Assembly: GCF_022374895.2 (NCBI RefSeq)
Contig: NZ_CP092423.2
Coordinates: 682,001-746,000, forward strand
DNA: 64,000 nucleotides
DNA from: Mycobacterium lentiflavum
GTDB lineage: Bacteria; Actinomycetota; Actinomycetes; Mycobacteriales; Mycobacteriaceae
Reading direction: 5' to 3'
Shown here piece after piece: positions 15,096 to 23,378 of the stretch; within the stretch, counting starts at the first letter, position 1, and each line of letters starts with the position of its first letter. A program made the position numbers and the translations under genes. The notes under the pieces are model-generated. The model was not told where the DNA came from. It saw only the letters and a program-made list of their open reading frames with translations, and made no database searches.

Positions 15096-15433
15096 CCGGC
15101 GACTCCGTTCGGTGGTCGCAGTGGCGGCGTGGATATCGCAATCGCAGGGCTATGTCGGGGCCGTGCAATACATTCCGCTCCGACGCTGTCTTTCGGGGCA
15201 TTATTCGGGCCTGACCTGGGCAATTCCGAGCGGCAACGGGAAGGCGACCCACACAACGCATTTCGCCGGATCCTCCGCTTCCGAGCTGATCTCGCCATCG
15301 GGAGTGACCCTGTGGCGACATCGATGTCGAGGTTCCGGCAGCCCGATTTAATGCGTACCCAGTGCCCTTCCGACTCCGCTCATGTATGGTTAGCTCGCTT
15401 CACGCCAGCTAACTTCTCGCGACTGGAGAATTC
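15096..15433. other. Intergenic region, remnant of third duplication unit and promoter of next gene
   Basis: No convincing gene. The part to about 15250 is the decayed upstream region of the third secreted-protein unit (CAATACATTCCG matches CAACCCATTCCG in the other units). The rest should hold the promoter of the CD225-like gene starting at 15434, preceded by GGAGAATTC. Confidence 0.5.
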
Positions 15434-15760
15434 ATGACTGCACAACCGCCACCCCCGGGTTACCCGCCGCAGCAGCCTGCCGGCCAGGCGCCGAACAACT
15501 ACTTGGTATGGTCCATTTTGTCGACACTGTTCTGCTGCCTTCCGCTGGGGATCGTGGCCATCGTCAAATCCAGCCAGGTCAACGGGTTGTGGGCACAGGG
15601 CCAGTACGCAGAGGCTCAGGCGGCTGCGGCCAGCGCCAAGAAGTTCGCGACATGGTCGGCCATTGCCGGTGTGATCGTCGCCATCATCTACGGGATCATG
15701 GCGGCGCTCGGTGCCTTCAACGTGGACACGACCACGGCGATGGCGGCGCTGTACTACTAA
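15434..15760 (+). CDS. CD225/dispanin family small membrane protein
   Basis: A 108-residue protein with a Pro-rich cytoplasmic start (residues 1-20) and two hydrophobic spans (about 22-43 and 72-95) flanking a polar loop with FCCLPLGIVAIVKSSQV. This is the CD225/dispanin pattern also seen in interferon-induced membrane proteins; in bacteria its job is unknown. ATG at 15434 follows GGAGAATTC. A DUF2752 gene begins 9 bases after its stop, a common pairing. Confidence 0.85.
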   Translation: MTAQPPPPGYPPQQPAGQAPNNYLVWSILSTLFCCLPLGIVAIVKSSQVNGLWAQGQYAEAQAAAASAKKFATWSAIAGVIVAIIYGIMAALGAFNVDTTTAMAALYY

Positions 15761-15769
15761 GCTGATCGC

Positions 15770-16195
15770 ATGGTGACCCGCCAAGGGTCGGTCTCTTTGA
15801 GGTTGGGGGCGCCGCTGATCGTGGCGGCGTCCACCACCGTGGCGTGCGCCGCCATCTGGGCAGCCGATCCGACCACCCCAGGCGGTCCGCTGCCGGTGTG
15901 CCCAACCAAGGCGCTGTTGGGTATCGACTGTCCCGGCTGCGGCAGTCTGCGGATGATTTATTCGCTCTTGCACGGCAATCTGATGGCCGCCGCCAGGTTC
16001 AACGCGTTGGGTCTGGTGGCCCTCGGCCTGCTGGTGTGGACCTATCTGGTCTGGACCTACGGTCGGCTGGCCGGTCGACGGATCACCGGTTGGCAGCACT
16101 GGCGCTGGGCGCCGGCGGTGACGCTGTCGTTGGTGTTGATTTGGTTTGTGGTGCGCAACATTCCGGTTGCCCCCTTCAGCGGGCTGTACGTCTGA
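15770..16195 (+). CDS. DUF2752 membrane protein
   Basis: A 141-residue protein with about three membrane spans (near 15-33, 72-95 and 108-128). The diagnostic DUF2752 motif CPGCGSLR is present at about residues 54-61, after LPVCPTKALLGIDC. The cysteine cluster may bind metal or form disulfides on the outer face; function is unknown. It is 9 bases downstream of the CD225-like gene and 59 bases before lpqL, so one transcript is likely. Confidence 0.85.
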   Translation: MVTRQGSVSLRLGAPLIVAASTTVACAAIWAADPTTPGGPLPVCPTKALLGIDCPGCGSLRMIYSLLHGNLMAAARFNALGLVALGLLVWTYLVWTYGRLAGRRITGWQHWRWAPAVTLSLVLIWFVVRNIPVAPFSGLYV

Positions 16196-16254
16196 CCTCA
16201 CACCGCGGTGAGCCGAATGCGCCGCTGCGCGACGGGCGTCTAACCTGGGGCGCG

Positions 16255-17751
16255 ATGGTGAACAAATCCCGAACGCTTGCGGCAATGCTCGCCACGGTCG
16301 CCCTCGCCGCGGTGATGACCGGTTGCTTGCATCGGGCGGCGAACGCCCCGCAGGCGAGCGATCCCGCCGCGGCGGAGTTCGCCAATACGGTGCGCAACAG
16401 GGTCACGGCCGACGCGATGATGGTGCACCTGACCAAGCTGCAAGACATCGCCAACGCCAATAACGGCACCCGGGCGGTGGGCACGCCCGGCTACGACGCC
16501 AGCGTCGACTATGTGGTGAATACGTTGCGCCACAGCGGTTTCGACGTGCAGACCCCCGAGTTTTCGGCGCGGGTTTTTCATTCCGAGAAGCCCACCGTGA
16601 CCGTCGGCGGCAAGGCCGTCGAGGCGCGGGCGCTCGAGTTCAGCCTCGGCACCGGACCCGACGGGGTGAGCGGCCCGTTGCTGGTGGTGTCGGCGGGCAA
16701 CGGCCAGGCTTGCGCGGCCTCGGACTACGACAATCTTGCGGTGCAGGGCGCGGTGGTCTTGGTGGACCGCGGCACTTGCCCGTTCGCGCAGAAGGAGGAC
16801 GCCGCCGCACAGCGCGGCGCCGTGGCGTTGATCGTCGCCGACAATGTCGACGAGGAACAGATGGGCGGGACGCTCGGGGCGAACACCGTCGTGAAGATTC
16901 CTTCGGTCGGTGTCACCAAGTCCACCGGTTTGCAGCTGCGCGCCCACCCCGGGCCGGTCACGATCAAACTGGACGCCAGCAGCCAGAGTTTCAAAGCGCG
17001 CAACATCATCGCGCAGACCAAGACGGGCTCGCCCACCGACGTGGTGATGGCGGGCGCGCATCTGGACAGCGTGCCCGCGGGCCCGGGCATCAACGACAAC
17101 GGCTCTGGCGTCGCCGCAGTCTTGGAAACCGCAGTGCAGCTGGGGAATTCGCCCCAGGTGCACAACGCGGTGCGGTTCGCGTTCTGGGGCGCCGAAGAAC
17201 TCGGATTGATCGGATCGCGCAATTACGTCGAATCGCTTAATTCCGAGGACCTCAAAAGCATTGCGCTATACCTGAACTTCGACATGCTGGCCTCGCCGAA
17301 CCCCGGTTACTTCACCTATGACGGTGATCAATCCCTGCCGGCGGACACCCGCGGTCAACCGGTGGTGCCAGAAGGTTCGGCCGGTATCGAGCGCACGCTG
17401 GTTGCCTACCTGAAGGCGGCCGGCAAGACCGCCGAGGACACGCAATTCGACGGACGCTCCGACTACGACGGCTTCACCCAGGCCGGTATCCCGTCGGGCG
17501 GTCTGTTCTCCGGCGCGGAAGCAAAGAAGTCCGCCGACCAAGTCAAGTTGTGGGGTGGGACGGCAGATGAGCCGTTCGATCCGAACTACCACAAGAGCAC
17601 TGACACCCTCGACCACATCGACCGCGCCTCGCTGGGCATCAACGGCGCCGGCGTGGCCTACGCGATCGCCCTGTACGCCCAGGACCTCACCGGACACAAT
17701 GGGGTGCCCGCCATGGCTGACCGCACCCGTCACGTGCTTGCAAAACCATGA
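16255..17751 (+). CDS. lpqL: Lipoprotein aminopeptidase LpqL (M28)
   Basis: A 498-residue lipoprotein (lipobox VMTGC, Cys24) with a PA domain insertion (about 130-240) and an M28 zinc aminopeptidase domain. All metal and catalytic positions known from Streptomyces griseus aminopeptidase are visible: H in GAHLDS, D in GINDNGSG, E-E in WGAEELG, D in NFDMLASPN and H in NYHKSTDT. It should trim N-terminal residues of peptides at the cell surface. ATG at 16255 is chosen because the open frame upstream only reads the DUF2752 gene in another frame. Its stop overlaps a second M28 gene. Confidence 0.93.
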   Translation: MVNKSRTLAAMLATVALAAVMTGCLHRAANAPQASDPAAAEFANTVRNRVTADAMMVHLTKLQDIANANNGTRAVGTPGYDASVDYVVNTLRHSGFDVQTPEFSARVFHSEKPTVTVGGKAVEARALEFSLGTGPDGVSGPLLVVSAGNGQACAASDYDNLAVQGAVVLVDRGTCPFAQKEDAAAQRGAVALIVADNVDEEQMGGTLGANTVVKIPSVGVTKSTGLQLRAHPGPVTIKLDASSQSFKARNIIAQTKTGSPTDVVMAGAHLDSVPAGPGINDNGSGVAAVLETAVQLGNSPQVHNAVRFAFWGAEELGLIGSRNYVESLNSEDLKSIALYLNFDMLASPNPGYFTYDGDQSLPADTRGQPVVPEGSAGIERTLVAYLKAAGKTAEDTQFDGRSDYDGFTQAGIPSGGLFSGAEAKKSADQVKLWGGTADEPFDPNYHKSTDTLDHIDRASLGINGAGVAYAIALYAQDLTGHNGVPAMADRTRHVLAKP

Positions 17752-19217
17752 TCCGCTACCTGCGCTCGGTGTTGGTGCTGATCGGGCTGGTGGCAGGGTG
17801 CTCGTCGCCGCGGCAGGGGCCGGCGGCCGCCGCGCCGGACCTTGGCCGTGTGCTGGCCGGAAAGGTCACTGCCGATGGGATGTTCGTGCACCTGCGGGCG
17901 CTGCAGGACATCGCCAACGCCAACAAGGGGAACCGGGCAGAGGGGACGCCGGGCTATGACGCCAGCGTCGATTATGTCGTGAAAGCGTTGCGCGGCAAGG
18001 GGTTCGACGTGGCCACGCCGCAGTTCGATCGGCTGTACGCGGTGTCGCCGGGTAAACCGTCGCTGACGATCGCCGACAGCAGCTATTCGGTGGACCAGGC
18101 CTCGCTGCTGGTGCGGACACCGCCCGGCGGTCTTAGCGGCCAACCGGCGAAGCCCACGCAATCATCGGGGTGCGCGGCGGGTGATTACCCGGCCGCGCTG
18201 CCCGCGGGGGCCATCGCGGTCGTCGACGACGCGCGCTGCTCGGTGGTCGACAAGCAGAACAGCGCCAGGGCAAAGGGAGCCGCGGCAGTGATCGTGGTCA
18301 GCACGCCCACCGGCGAAGGAGCCCCGCCCACGTTGTTCACCCCGGGCTACTACAAGCAGCTGACCATGCCGGTCGCTGTCGTGAGTAGCTACGGTGGCAG
18401 CGCGCTGTCCCACGCCACCGCACCGGTGCGCCTGGTGCTGGACGCCGAGAACATCAAGATCACATCGCGAAACGTGCTGGCACAGACCAAGACCGGCTCG
18501 ACGAACGACGTGATCATGGTTGGCGCCCATCTCGACGGTCCGCGTAGCGGTCCGGGCATCAACGACAACGGGTCCGGGGTGGCCGCGGTGCTGGAAACCG
18601 CACTGCAGCTGGGCCCGCTGGCCCCGGTGAACAACGCGGTGCGGTTCGTGTTCTGGGGGGCCGACGAGGACGGGCTCAACGGCGTCATGGATTACGTATT
18701 CGGCCTGGATGACGAGCAACTCAACGACATCGCGATGTACCTGGACTTCAATTTGCTCGGTTCGCCCAACGCCGGCTTCTTCACCGACGACGGCGATCAA
18801 TCCGGCCCGCCCGGACAGGGGATCGCGTCCGCTGATGTGCCCGAGGGGTCGGCCGGTATCGAGCGCACGCTGTCCGGCTATCTCAATCTAGCCGGCAAGC
18901 GGCCCGCCGACATGCCGTTGGGCGCCCGGACCGACTACCACCCCTTCATGATCGCGGGGGTACCGATCGGCGGCATGAGCACCGGCGCATCGCAGCTGAA
19001 ATCCCCTGTGCAAGCTCGCCTGTGGGGCGGCAAGGCCGGTGTCGGGTTTGACCCCAATTATCAAAGCCCGCGCGACACGATCGACAACATCAACCGGGAA
19101 GCATTGGCCGTCATGGGTTCTGGCGTGGCATACGCGGCGGGCAGCTACGCCATGTCGATTTCCGGCGCCAACGGGGTCCCGCTCCACGACAAACGGCATC
19201 GCACCCGGTTACCCTAG
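17748..19217 (+). CDS. LpqL paralogue with degenerate M28 active site
   Basis: A 489-residue lipoprotein (lipobox LVAGC, Cys18) clearly duplicated from lpqL and overlapping it by four bases. The fold motifs are kept: GAHLDG, GINDNGSG and the GDQS region. Three key positions differ: the general base Glu is Asp (GADEDG for GAEELG), the metal Asp is Asn (DFNLLGSPN for NFDMLASPN), and the metal His is Gln (NYQSPRDT for NYHKSTDT). The PA domain is also shorter. It is probably a binding or decoy protein rather than an active aminopeptidase. M. tuberculosis has no gene at this place. Confidence 0.88.
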   Translation: MIRYLRSVLVLIGLVAGCSSPRQGPAAAAPDLGRVLAGKVTADGMFVHLRALQDIANANKGNRAEGTPGYDASVDYVVKALRGKGFDVATPQFDRLYAVSPGKPSLTIADSSYSVDQASLLVRTPPGGLSGQPAKPTQSSGCAAGDYPAALPAGAIAVVDDARCSVVDKQNSARAKGAAAVIVVSTPTGEGAPPTLFTPGYYKQLTMPVAVVSSYGGSALSHATAPVRLVLDAENIKITSRNVLAQTKTGSTNDVIMVGAHLDGPRSGPGINDNGSGVAAVLETALQLGPLAPVNNAVRFVFWGADEDGLNGVMDYVFGLDDEQLNDIAMYLDFNLLGSPNAGFFTDDGDQSGPPGQGIASADVPEGSAGIERTLSGYLNLAGKRPADMPLGARTDYHPFMIAGVPIGGMSTGASQLKSPVQARLWGGKAGVGFDPNYQSPRDTIDNINREALAVMGSGVAYAAGSYAMSISGANGVPLHDKRHRTRLP

Positions 19218-19320
19218 CGGCGTTTGCTGGGCCGCTGGTTTTCGCTACGCTGTTCAACCAGCGGACCTAGAATGAGAACCCTTTGATGCTGCCGTGCAGC
19301 CGGTCGGGATGAGGTTGGGC

Positions 19321-20817
19321 ATGATGAACCGCGGGCAAGTTCGACTTCGGTTGCATGGCAACCGCAGGCGCGTCATCAGCGGTTCGCTGAGGGCGGCAAT
19401 TGCCTGTGCAGCGACGGTGTTGGTGGTAGCGGGCTGTACGACGGTCCTCGGCGGGCGGCCCTTGTCGATGCTCAACGACCCGTTCCGGGTCAGCGACCTG
19501 CTCGCCACCGACGGCCACAGCGGGATCCGCGAGAACCCGCCGCCGCCGACCGGCACGGTGATCAACACCGACAACGGACTGATCGACAAGTTGGCGTTGC
19601 TGTCGGTTAACGACATCGAGGACTACTGGAAATCGGCGTACAGCCAGTCGTTGAAGGGCACGTTCCTGCCCGTCGCGAAGCTGGTCTCCTACGACTCCAA
19701 CGATCCGAGCAGTCCGATCGTTTGCCACAACGAAACGTACAAGCTCGTCAACGCCTTTTTCACGTCCCGCTGCAACCTGATCGCCTGGGACCGCGCAGTG
19801 TTCATGCCGGTCGCGCAGAAATATTTCGGCGACATGGCCGTCACCGGCGTGCTGGCGCACGAGTTCGGGCACGCCTTGCAGCAGATGGCGAACCTGGTGA
19901 CGAAGAGGGACCCGACCATCGTTCGTGAGCAGCAGGCCGACTGCTTCGCGGGGGTCTATCTGTATTGGGTGGCCGCCGGGAAATCGCCGCGTTTCACGTT
20001 GAGCACCGCCGACGGCCTCGATCATGTGCTGGCCGGGATCATTGTCACCCGTGACCCGATGATGGATGCCGAAACCGAGAACGACGACGAGCACGGGTCG
20101 GCCCTGGATCGGGTCGGCGCCTTCCAGATGGGTTTCGTCAGCGGCGCTTCGGCGTGCGCGGGAATCAACCAGCAGGAAATCGCCCAACGCCGCGGAGACC
20201 TGCCCAAGGCGTTGCAGACCGATCCCAACGGGGACCCGCAGAGTGGTGAGGTCGCGATCAACGAAGACACGCTGTCGACGTTGATGGAGCTGTTGGGAAA
20301 GGTGTTCTCGCCGCAGAGCGCGCCGACCCTGTCCTTCCACACGACCCCGTGCCCGGATGCGAAACCCAGTCCGCCCGCGTCCTACTGCCCGGCCACCAAC
20401 ACCATCATGGTCGACCTGGCCGGCCTGGCGGCGATGGCCAAGGTCTCCGACGAGAAGGAACACACCCTGCCGCAAGGTGATGACACCGCGCTGTCGATCG
20501 TCATGTCGAGATACGCGCTTGCGGTACAACACGAACGCGGTCTACCGATGCAGAGCCCGTGGACCGCGCTGCGGACCGCGTGCCTGACCGGTGTGGTGCA
20601 CCGCAAGATGGCCGAACCCATCGACACCCCCTCCCACAAGGAGCTGCTGCTGACCGCGGGTGATCTCGACGAGGCCGTCGCCGGCTTGCTCACCAACCAC
20701 ATGGTCGCCAGCGATGCGGACGGGACCAGCGTGCCCGCCGGCTTCACGCGCATAGCGGCATTCCGCGGCGGCGTGGCCGGCAACATGGACGCGTGCTACA
20801 CCCGGTATCCCGGCTAA
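19321..20817 (+). CDS. lpqM: Lipoprotein metallopeptidase LpqM
   Basis: A 498-residue lipoprotein (lipobox VVAGC, Cys39) with the zinc motif HEFGH in VLAHEFGHALQQM, followed about 25 residues later by EQQADCFAG, which supplies the third ligand Glu; this is the neutral zinc metallopeptidase pattern. Starts at 19294 (GTG), 19309 and 19321 are in frame; 19321 is preferred because GAGG stands six bases before it and because the length then equals that of M. tuberculosis LpqM. It probably cleaves or remodels proteins in the envelope next to LpqL. Confidence 0.88.
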   Translation: MMNRGQVRLRLHGNRRRVISGSLRAAIACAATVLVVAGCTTVLGGRPLSMLNDPFRVSDLLATDGHSGIRENPPPPTGTVINTDNGLIDKLALLSVNDIEDYWKSAYSQSLKGTFLPVAKLVSYDSNDPSSPIVCHNETYKLVNAFFTSRCNLIAWDRAVFMPVAQKYFGDMAVTGVLAHEFGHALQQMANLVTKRDPTIVREQQADCFAGVYLYWVAAGKSPRFTLSTADGLDHVLAGIIVTRDPMMDAETENDDEHGSALDRVGAFQMGFVSGASACAGINQQEIAQRRGDLPKALQTDPNGDPQSGEVAINEDTLSTLMELLGKVFSPQSAPTLSFHTTPCPDAKPSPPASYCPATNTIMVDLAGLAAMAKVSDEKEHTLPQGDDTALSIVMSRYALAVQHERGLPMQSPWTALRTACLTGVVHRKMAEPIDTPSHKELLLTAGDLDEAVAGLLTNHMVASDADGTSVPAGFTRIAAFRGGVAGNMDACYTRYPG

Positions 20818-20860
20818 CCAAGGCGTAGAGTAAGCAACCACTTGACCTCAGGAGGCGTCC

Positions 20861-21427
20861 GTGACGGAAGAACCGCCCAGCTATCCGCCCCCACCGGGCG
20901 AATCCGGATATCCGCCACCGGGACAGGGTTATTCGCCGCCGCCACCGCCCAGCTATCCGCCCCCACCGGGCGAATCCGGATATCCGCCGCCGGGACAGGG
21001 TTATTCGCCGCCGCCGCCTGGACCGACCTATCCGCCAGGGCCGGGCGACAGTTACCCGCCGACGCCGCCGGGTTATGCGCCCCCGCGGGGTCCCGGTTAT
21101 CCGACGGCCGTCGGCACCAATAGCATGGCCATCGCGTCGTTGGTCTGCTCGTTGTTGGGCTGGCTCTGCGGCATCGGGCCGATCCTCGGCATCATCTTCG
21201 GCATCATCGCCCTGGGCAAGATCAAGCAGACCGGTGAGGGTGGCCGCGGGTTGGCCATCGCCGGAATCGCGATCGGTGCGGTCCTGATCGTGGTCGGCAT
21301 CGTCATCGGGATCCTCAGCGCGATCACCGGGAGTGTGGAGCGGGAGCGGTACCACGACAGGTATTCGGGAGCCCCCGCGACGGTTCTCACCGTCGACCTA
21401 CCGGCCCTCTCGGGCATCGCTGCCTAA
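20861..21427 (+). CDS. DUF4190-type Pro/Gly/Tyr-rich membrane protein
   Basis: A 188-residue protein. The first 85 residues are a low-complexity Pro/Gly/Tyr/Ser tail with a 24-residue unit repeated exactly once. Two membrane spans follow (about 90-115 and 128-153), separated by a short loop GKIKQTGEGGRGLAIAG, typical of DUF4190. A short polar tail ends it. The start is GTG at 20861, backed by a strong AGGAGG at 20850. Such tails are common in mycobacterial septal or cell-wall membrane proteins, but the role here is not known. Confidence 0.85.
   Translation: MTEEPPSYPPPPGESGYPPPGQGYSPPPPPSYPPPPGESGYPPPGQGYSPPPPGPTYPPGPGDSYPPTPPGYAPPRGPGYPTAVGTNSMAIASLVCSLLGWLCGIGPILGIIFGIIALGKIKQTGEGGRGLAIAGIAIGAVLIVVGIVIGILSAITGSVERERYHDRYSGAPATVLTVDLPALSGIAA
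20879..21022 (+). repeat. 72-bp in-frame tandem duplication
   Basis: Two nearly identical 72-base units (20879-20950 and 20951-21022) encoding SYPPPPGESGYPPPGQGYSP plus a Pro tract. Only a few silent differences separate them, so the duplication looks recent and the tail length may vary between strains. Confidence 0.9.
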
Positions 21428-21439
21428 ATACGCTGGCGC

Positions 21440-22312
21440 TCAACCGATCTCGACGAGCCGCGGAACTAACTCGTCGCCGAGGCGGCGGATGAAGCCGACC
21501 GGATCGGGATTTCCCGGCAGCGGGCCGACGTTGATCATCGTGAATCCCAGCTCGGCGTACCGTTCCACGGTCTTCAGGTAGCCGTCGACGTCCTCGAACG
21601 GGTCGGCAAAACTGCCAACCGTTTTCCGGATGTCGCCGGGGTCCCGGCCCACGGTGTCGCAGTGCCGATTCAGCACGTCGATCTTGTGCTGGAGCCCGTC
21701 GACCTCTTGAACCGTGCTGTTCCAGATGTCGGCATATTGTGCGACCAGTCGCAGCGTCTTCTTCTCGCCGCCGCCACCGATCAGGATCGGCGGGCGCCGA
21801 ATCGGTTGCGGCTCACAGATTGTCTCGGCCAGCTGATAGTGCTTGCCGGCGTACGGCCCGTTGTCGTCGCTCCACATCTGCCGGCAGATGTGCAGCGTCT
21901 CCTCGAGCATCTCGAAGCGCTGGCTCACCGGCGGATAGGGAATGCCCAGGGCCGCGTGTTCGCGGTCGTACCACGCGGCGCCTAGGCCCAGCATCGAGCG
22001 GCCCCGCGACAGCACGTCCAAGGTGGTGACCGTTTTGGCCAGCACACCCGGGTAACGATATGTGACACCGGTGACCATCAGGGTGAGGTCGATCGTAGTC
22101 GTCTGCCCGGCAAGGAAACCCAGCGATGTGTAGCCCTCGAGGAATGGATCCTCGGCGGGCCGCCCGGTGTTCTCCATCTGAAGGAAATGATCGGCCAGGG
22201 TAAACATCGTCGCGCCCGCCTGCTCCGCGGTCTTTGCCGCGCTGGTCAACGTCGGACCCAGCTCCGCGGTGTCGCCGGGCAGAAAGTCGATAAAATGCAC
22301 ACCTATTTCCAT
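21440..22312 (-). CDS. LLM-class F420-dependent oxidoreductase
   Basis: A 290-residue luciferase-like monooxygenase barrel. Features of the F420-dependent branch: TLADHFLQM near the start, LTLMVTGVTYRYPGVLAKTVTTLD, SRGRSMLGLGAAWYDREH, and IGGGGEKKTLRLVAQYADIWN. It likely oxidises or reduces a small substrate with coenzyme F420. ATG at 22312 is preferred over TTG at 22321 because AAAGGG is better spaced. It is transcribed after the MarR gene 16 bases upstream on the same strand and may be its target. Confidence 0.87.
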   Translation of the reverse strand: MEIGVHFIDFLPGDTAELGPTLTSAAKTAEQAGATMFTLADHFLQMENTGRPAEDPFLEGYTSLGFLAGQTTTIDLTLMVTGVTYRYPGVLAKTVTTLDVLSRGRSMLGLGAAWYDREHAALGIPYPPVSQRFEMLEETLHICRQMWSDDNGPYAGKHYQLAETICEPQPIRRPPILIGGGGEKKTLRLVAQYADIWNSTVQEVDGLQHKIDVLNRHCDTVGRDPGDIRKTVGSFADPFEDVDGYLKTVERYAELGFTMINVGPLPGNPDPVGFIRRLGDELVPRLVEIG

Positions 22313-22328
22313 TGCAGCCAATGCCCTT

Positions 22329-22766
22329 TCAGGATTCGGTCAATCGTTCAAGCAGTGCTAGCGCGTCGACGATGATGCGGCGCTCGGCTTCGGAGTAGCG
22401 CTCCTGCAACTCGCGCGCCAGCCACTCCTCCCGCACTTGGCGATCGCTTTCGGCGCGCTGACGGCCCGCCTTGGTCAACGAGACCACTTGGCGCCGACCA
22501 TCTTCGGGGTCGGGGGTGCGCTCGATGAGTCCGCGTTGGCCAAGGGCGGCCAGGATGGTCGCCATCGACTGAGGACGTATCCGCTCTGCGCCGGCCAACG
22601 CGCTGGCCGACGATGCTCCCTCTTTCCAGAGCCGGGTGAGCACCGCTGTCTGTGACGGGGTCAGATCGTTGCGGACCTCGACATCTCGCAGCCGACGTCG
22701 TAGGCGGCTGAACACCACTCGAATGTCTCGGGCGGCGGTTGCAGCGGACTCGCCGATGCCATCCAT
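22329..22766 (-). CDS. MarR family transcriptional regulator
   Basis: A 145-residue winged-helix regulator: LTPSQTAVLTRLWKEG, recognition helix RIRPQSMATILAALGQRGLIERTPDPEDGRRQVVSLT and the C-terminal dimer helix. ATG at 22766 is chosen; a TTG nine codons upstream lies within the palindromic operator and is less likely. It forms a unit with the LLM oxidoreductase. The nested palindromes 16-49 bases upstream of the start suggest autoregulation and control of that unit. Confidence 0.9.
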   Translation of the reverse strand: MDGIGESAATAARDIRVVFSRLRRRLRDVEVRNDLTPSQTAVLTRLWKEGASSASALAGAERIRPQSMATILAALGQRGLIERTPDPEDGRRQVVSLTKAGRQRAESDRQVREEWLARELQERYSEAERRIIVDALALLERLTES

Positions 22767-22781
22767 ATCACCACCGTAAAC

Positions 22782-22815
22782 TAGACAGTCCAAACTGTCC
22801 AGTCTTGACTGTCTA
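22782..22815. promoter_or_regulatory. Nested palindromic operator upstream of marR
   Basis: Two overlapping perfect inverted repeats. The outer has arms TAGACAGTC (22782-22790) and GACTGTCTA (22807-22815). The inner has GACAGT (22784-22789), CCAA, ACTGTC (22794-22799). The repeated ACAGTC/GACTGT core suggests two MarR dimers side by side. It sits between marR and the small membrane gene on the same strand, directly before the marR start. Confidence 0.75.
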
Positions 22816-22829
22816 AATGGTGCGGGCTG

Positions 22830-23054
22830 TCAGGTCATGCAGACGTTGGAGAACAGCAGCACCGGCCACGACACGATCGAGCCGAGGAACGACACCACCA
22901 GGTCGGCGCCCTGCATGCCGCGAAGATGGGCGGTGTGTGTCGATGACCAGATCAGCCCGACGATCGAATAGGGGATGCCCAGCAGCACCGCGAGTGCGAT
23001 CCACTCGGCCACCGTCATCTCGTAGTTCAACAACTGCCGCAGCTTGGCGATCAA
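22830..23054 (-). CDS. Small two-span membrane protein
   Basis: A 74-residue protein with two hydrophobic spans (about 17-36 and 51-70) and little else. The start is TTG at 23054, supported by GGAAGGAG ten bases upstream. It resembles the product of the divergent gene at 23096: both share an L-x-x-x-PY-x-x-x-G-x-x-W-x-x-x-H segment in span one and a WP-x-x-L-x-x-x-x-C segment at the end. Function is unknown. It may correspond to the small transmembrane gene found at this place in M. tuberculosis. Confidence 0.7.
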   Translation of the reverse strand: MIAKLRQLLNYEMTVAEWIALAVLLGIPYSIVGLIWSSTHTAHLRGMQGADLVVSFLGSIVSWPVLLFSNVCMT

Positions 23055-23095
23055 CCGACCGACTCCTTCCGGGTGTCTGACCTATCGTTGCGCAT

Positions 23096-23374
23096 ATGGC
23101 AGCGTTGGCGGCAGGAATGGCCCGCATTCGCGACGGGCTCGCGCGTCCGGTTTCGGTCCAGGCACTCATCGAGTTGGCCTTGTGGCTCGCCCTGCCCTAC
23201 CTGCTGATCGGTTTCTTTTGGGCCACCATTCACCCCGACCGGGTGCGCGAACTAGAGGCCGAATGGGCCAAAGTGAGCCCCGTCAGTCCGGACCTGGTCG
23301 CGTTCGGCGAAGCCGCCGCGCTGTGGCCCGCGATTTTGCTGCTTCCCACCACATGCACGCTGCCGGGGCAGTAA
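23096..23374 (+). CDS. Small two-span membrane protein, divergent paralogue
   Basis: A 92-residue protein with two predicted spans (about 22-42 and 68-85). ALPYLLIGFFWATIHPDR matches the corresponding part of the 22830-23054 product, and both end in a Trp-Pro and a Cys in the last hydrophobic stretch. ATG at 23096 is 41 bases from the start of that gene, so the two share a divergent control region. Its stop lies 4 bases from the convergent hydrolase. Function unknown. Confidence 0.7.
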   Translation: MAALAAGMARIRDGLARPVSVQALIELALWLALPYLLIGFFWATIHPDRVRELEAEWAKVSPVSPDLVAFGEAAALWPAILLLPTTCTLPGQ

Positions 23375-23378
23375 CGCC

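Larger units (their letters stand above)
13189..15250 (-). repeat. Tandem triplication of a secreted-protein gene unit
   Basis: Three head-to-tail units of about 693, 692 and 680 bases, each a secreted-protein gene plus its own upstream region. Units begin at 13189, 13882 and 14574. The first two coding parts have exactly the same length (519 bases). The leader sequence CATCCTCGACTCCTGA is identical in units 1 and 2 and degraded in unit 3. A short upstream block around CAACCCATTCCG is recognisable in all three. Confidence 0.8.
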
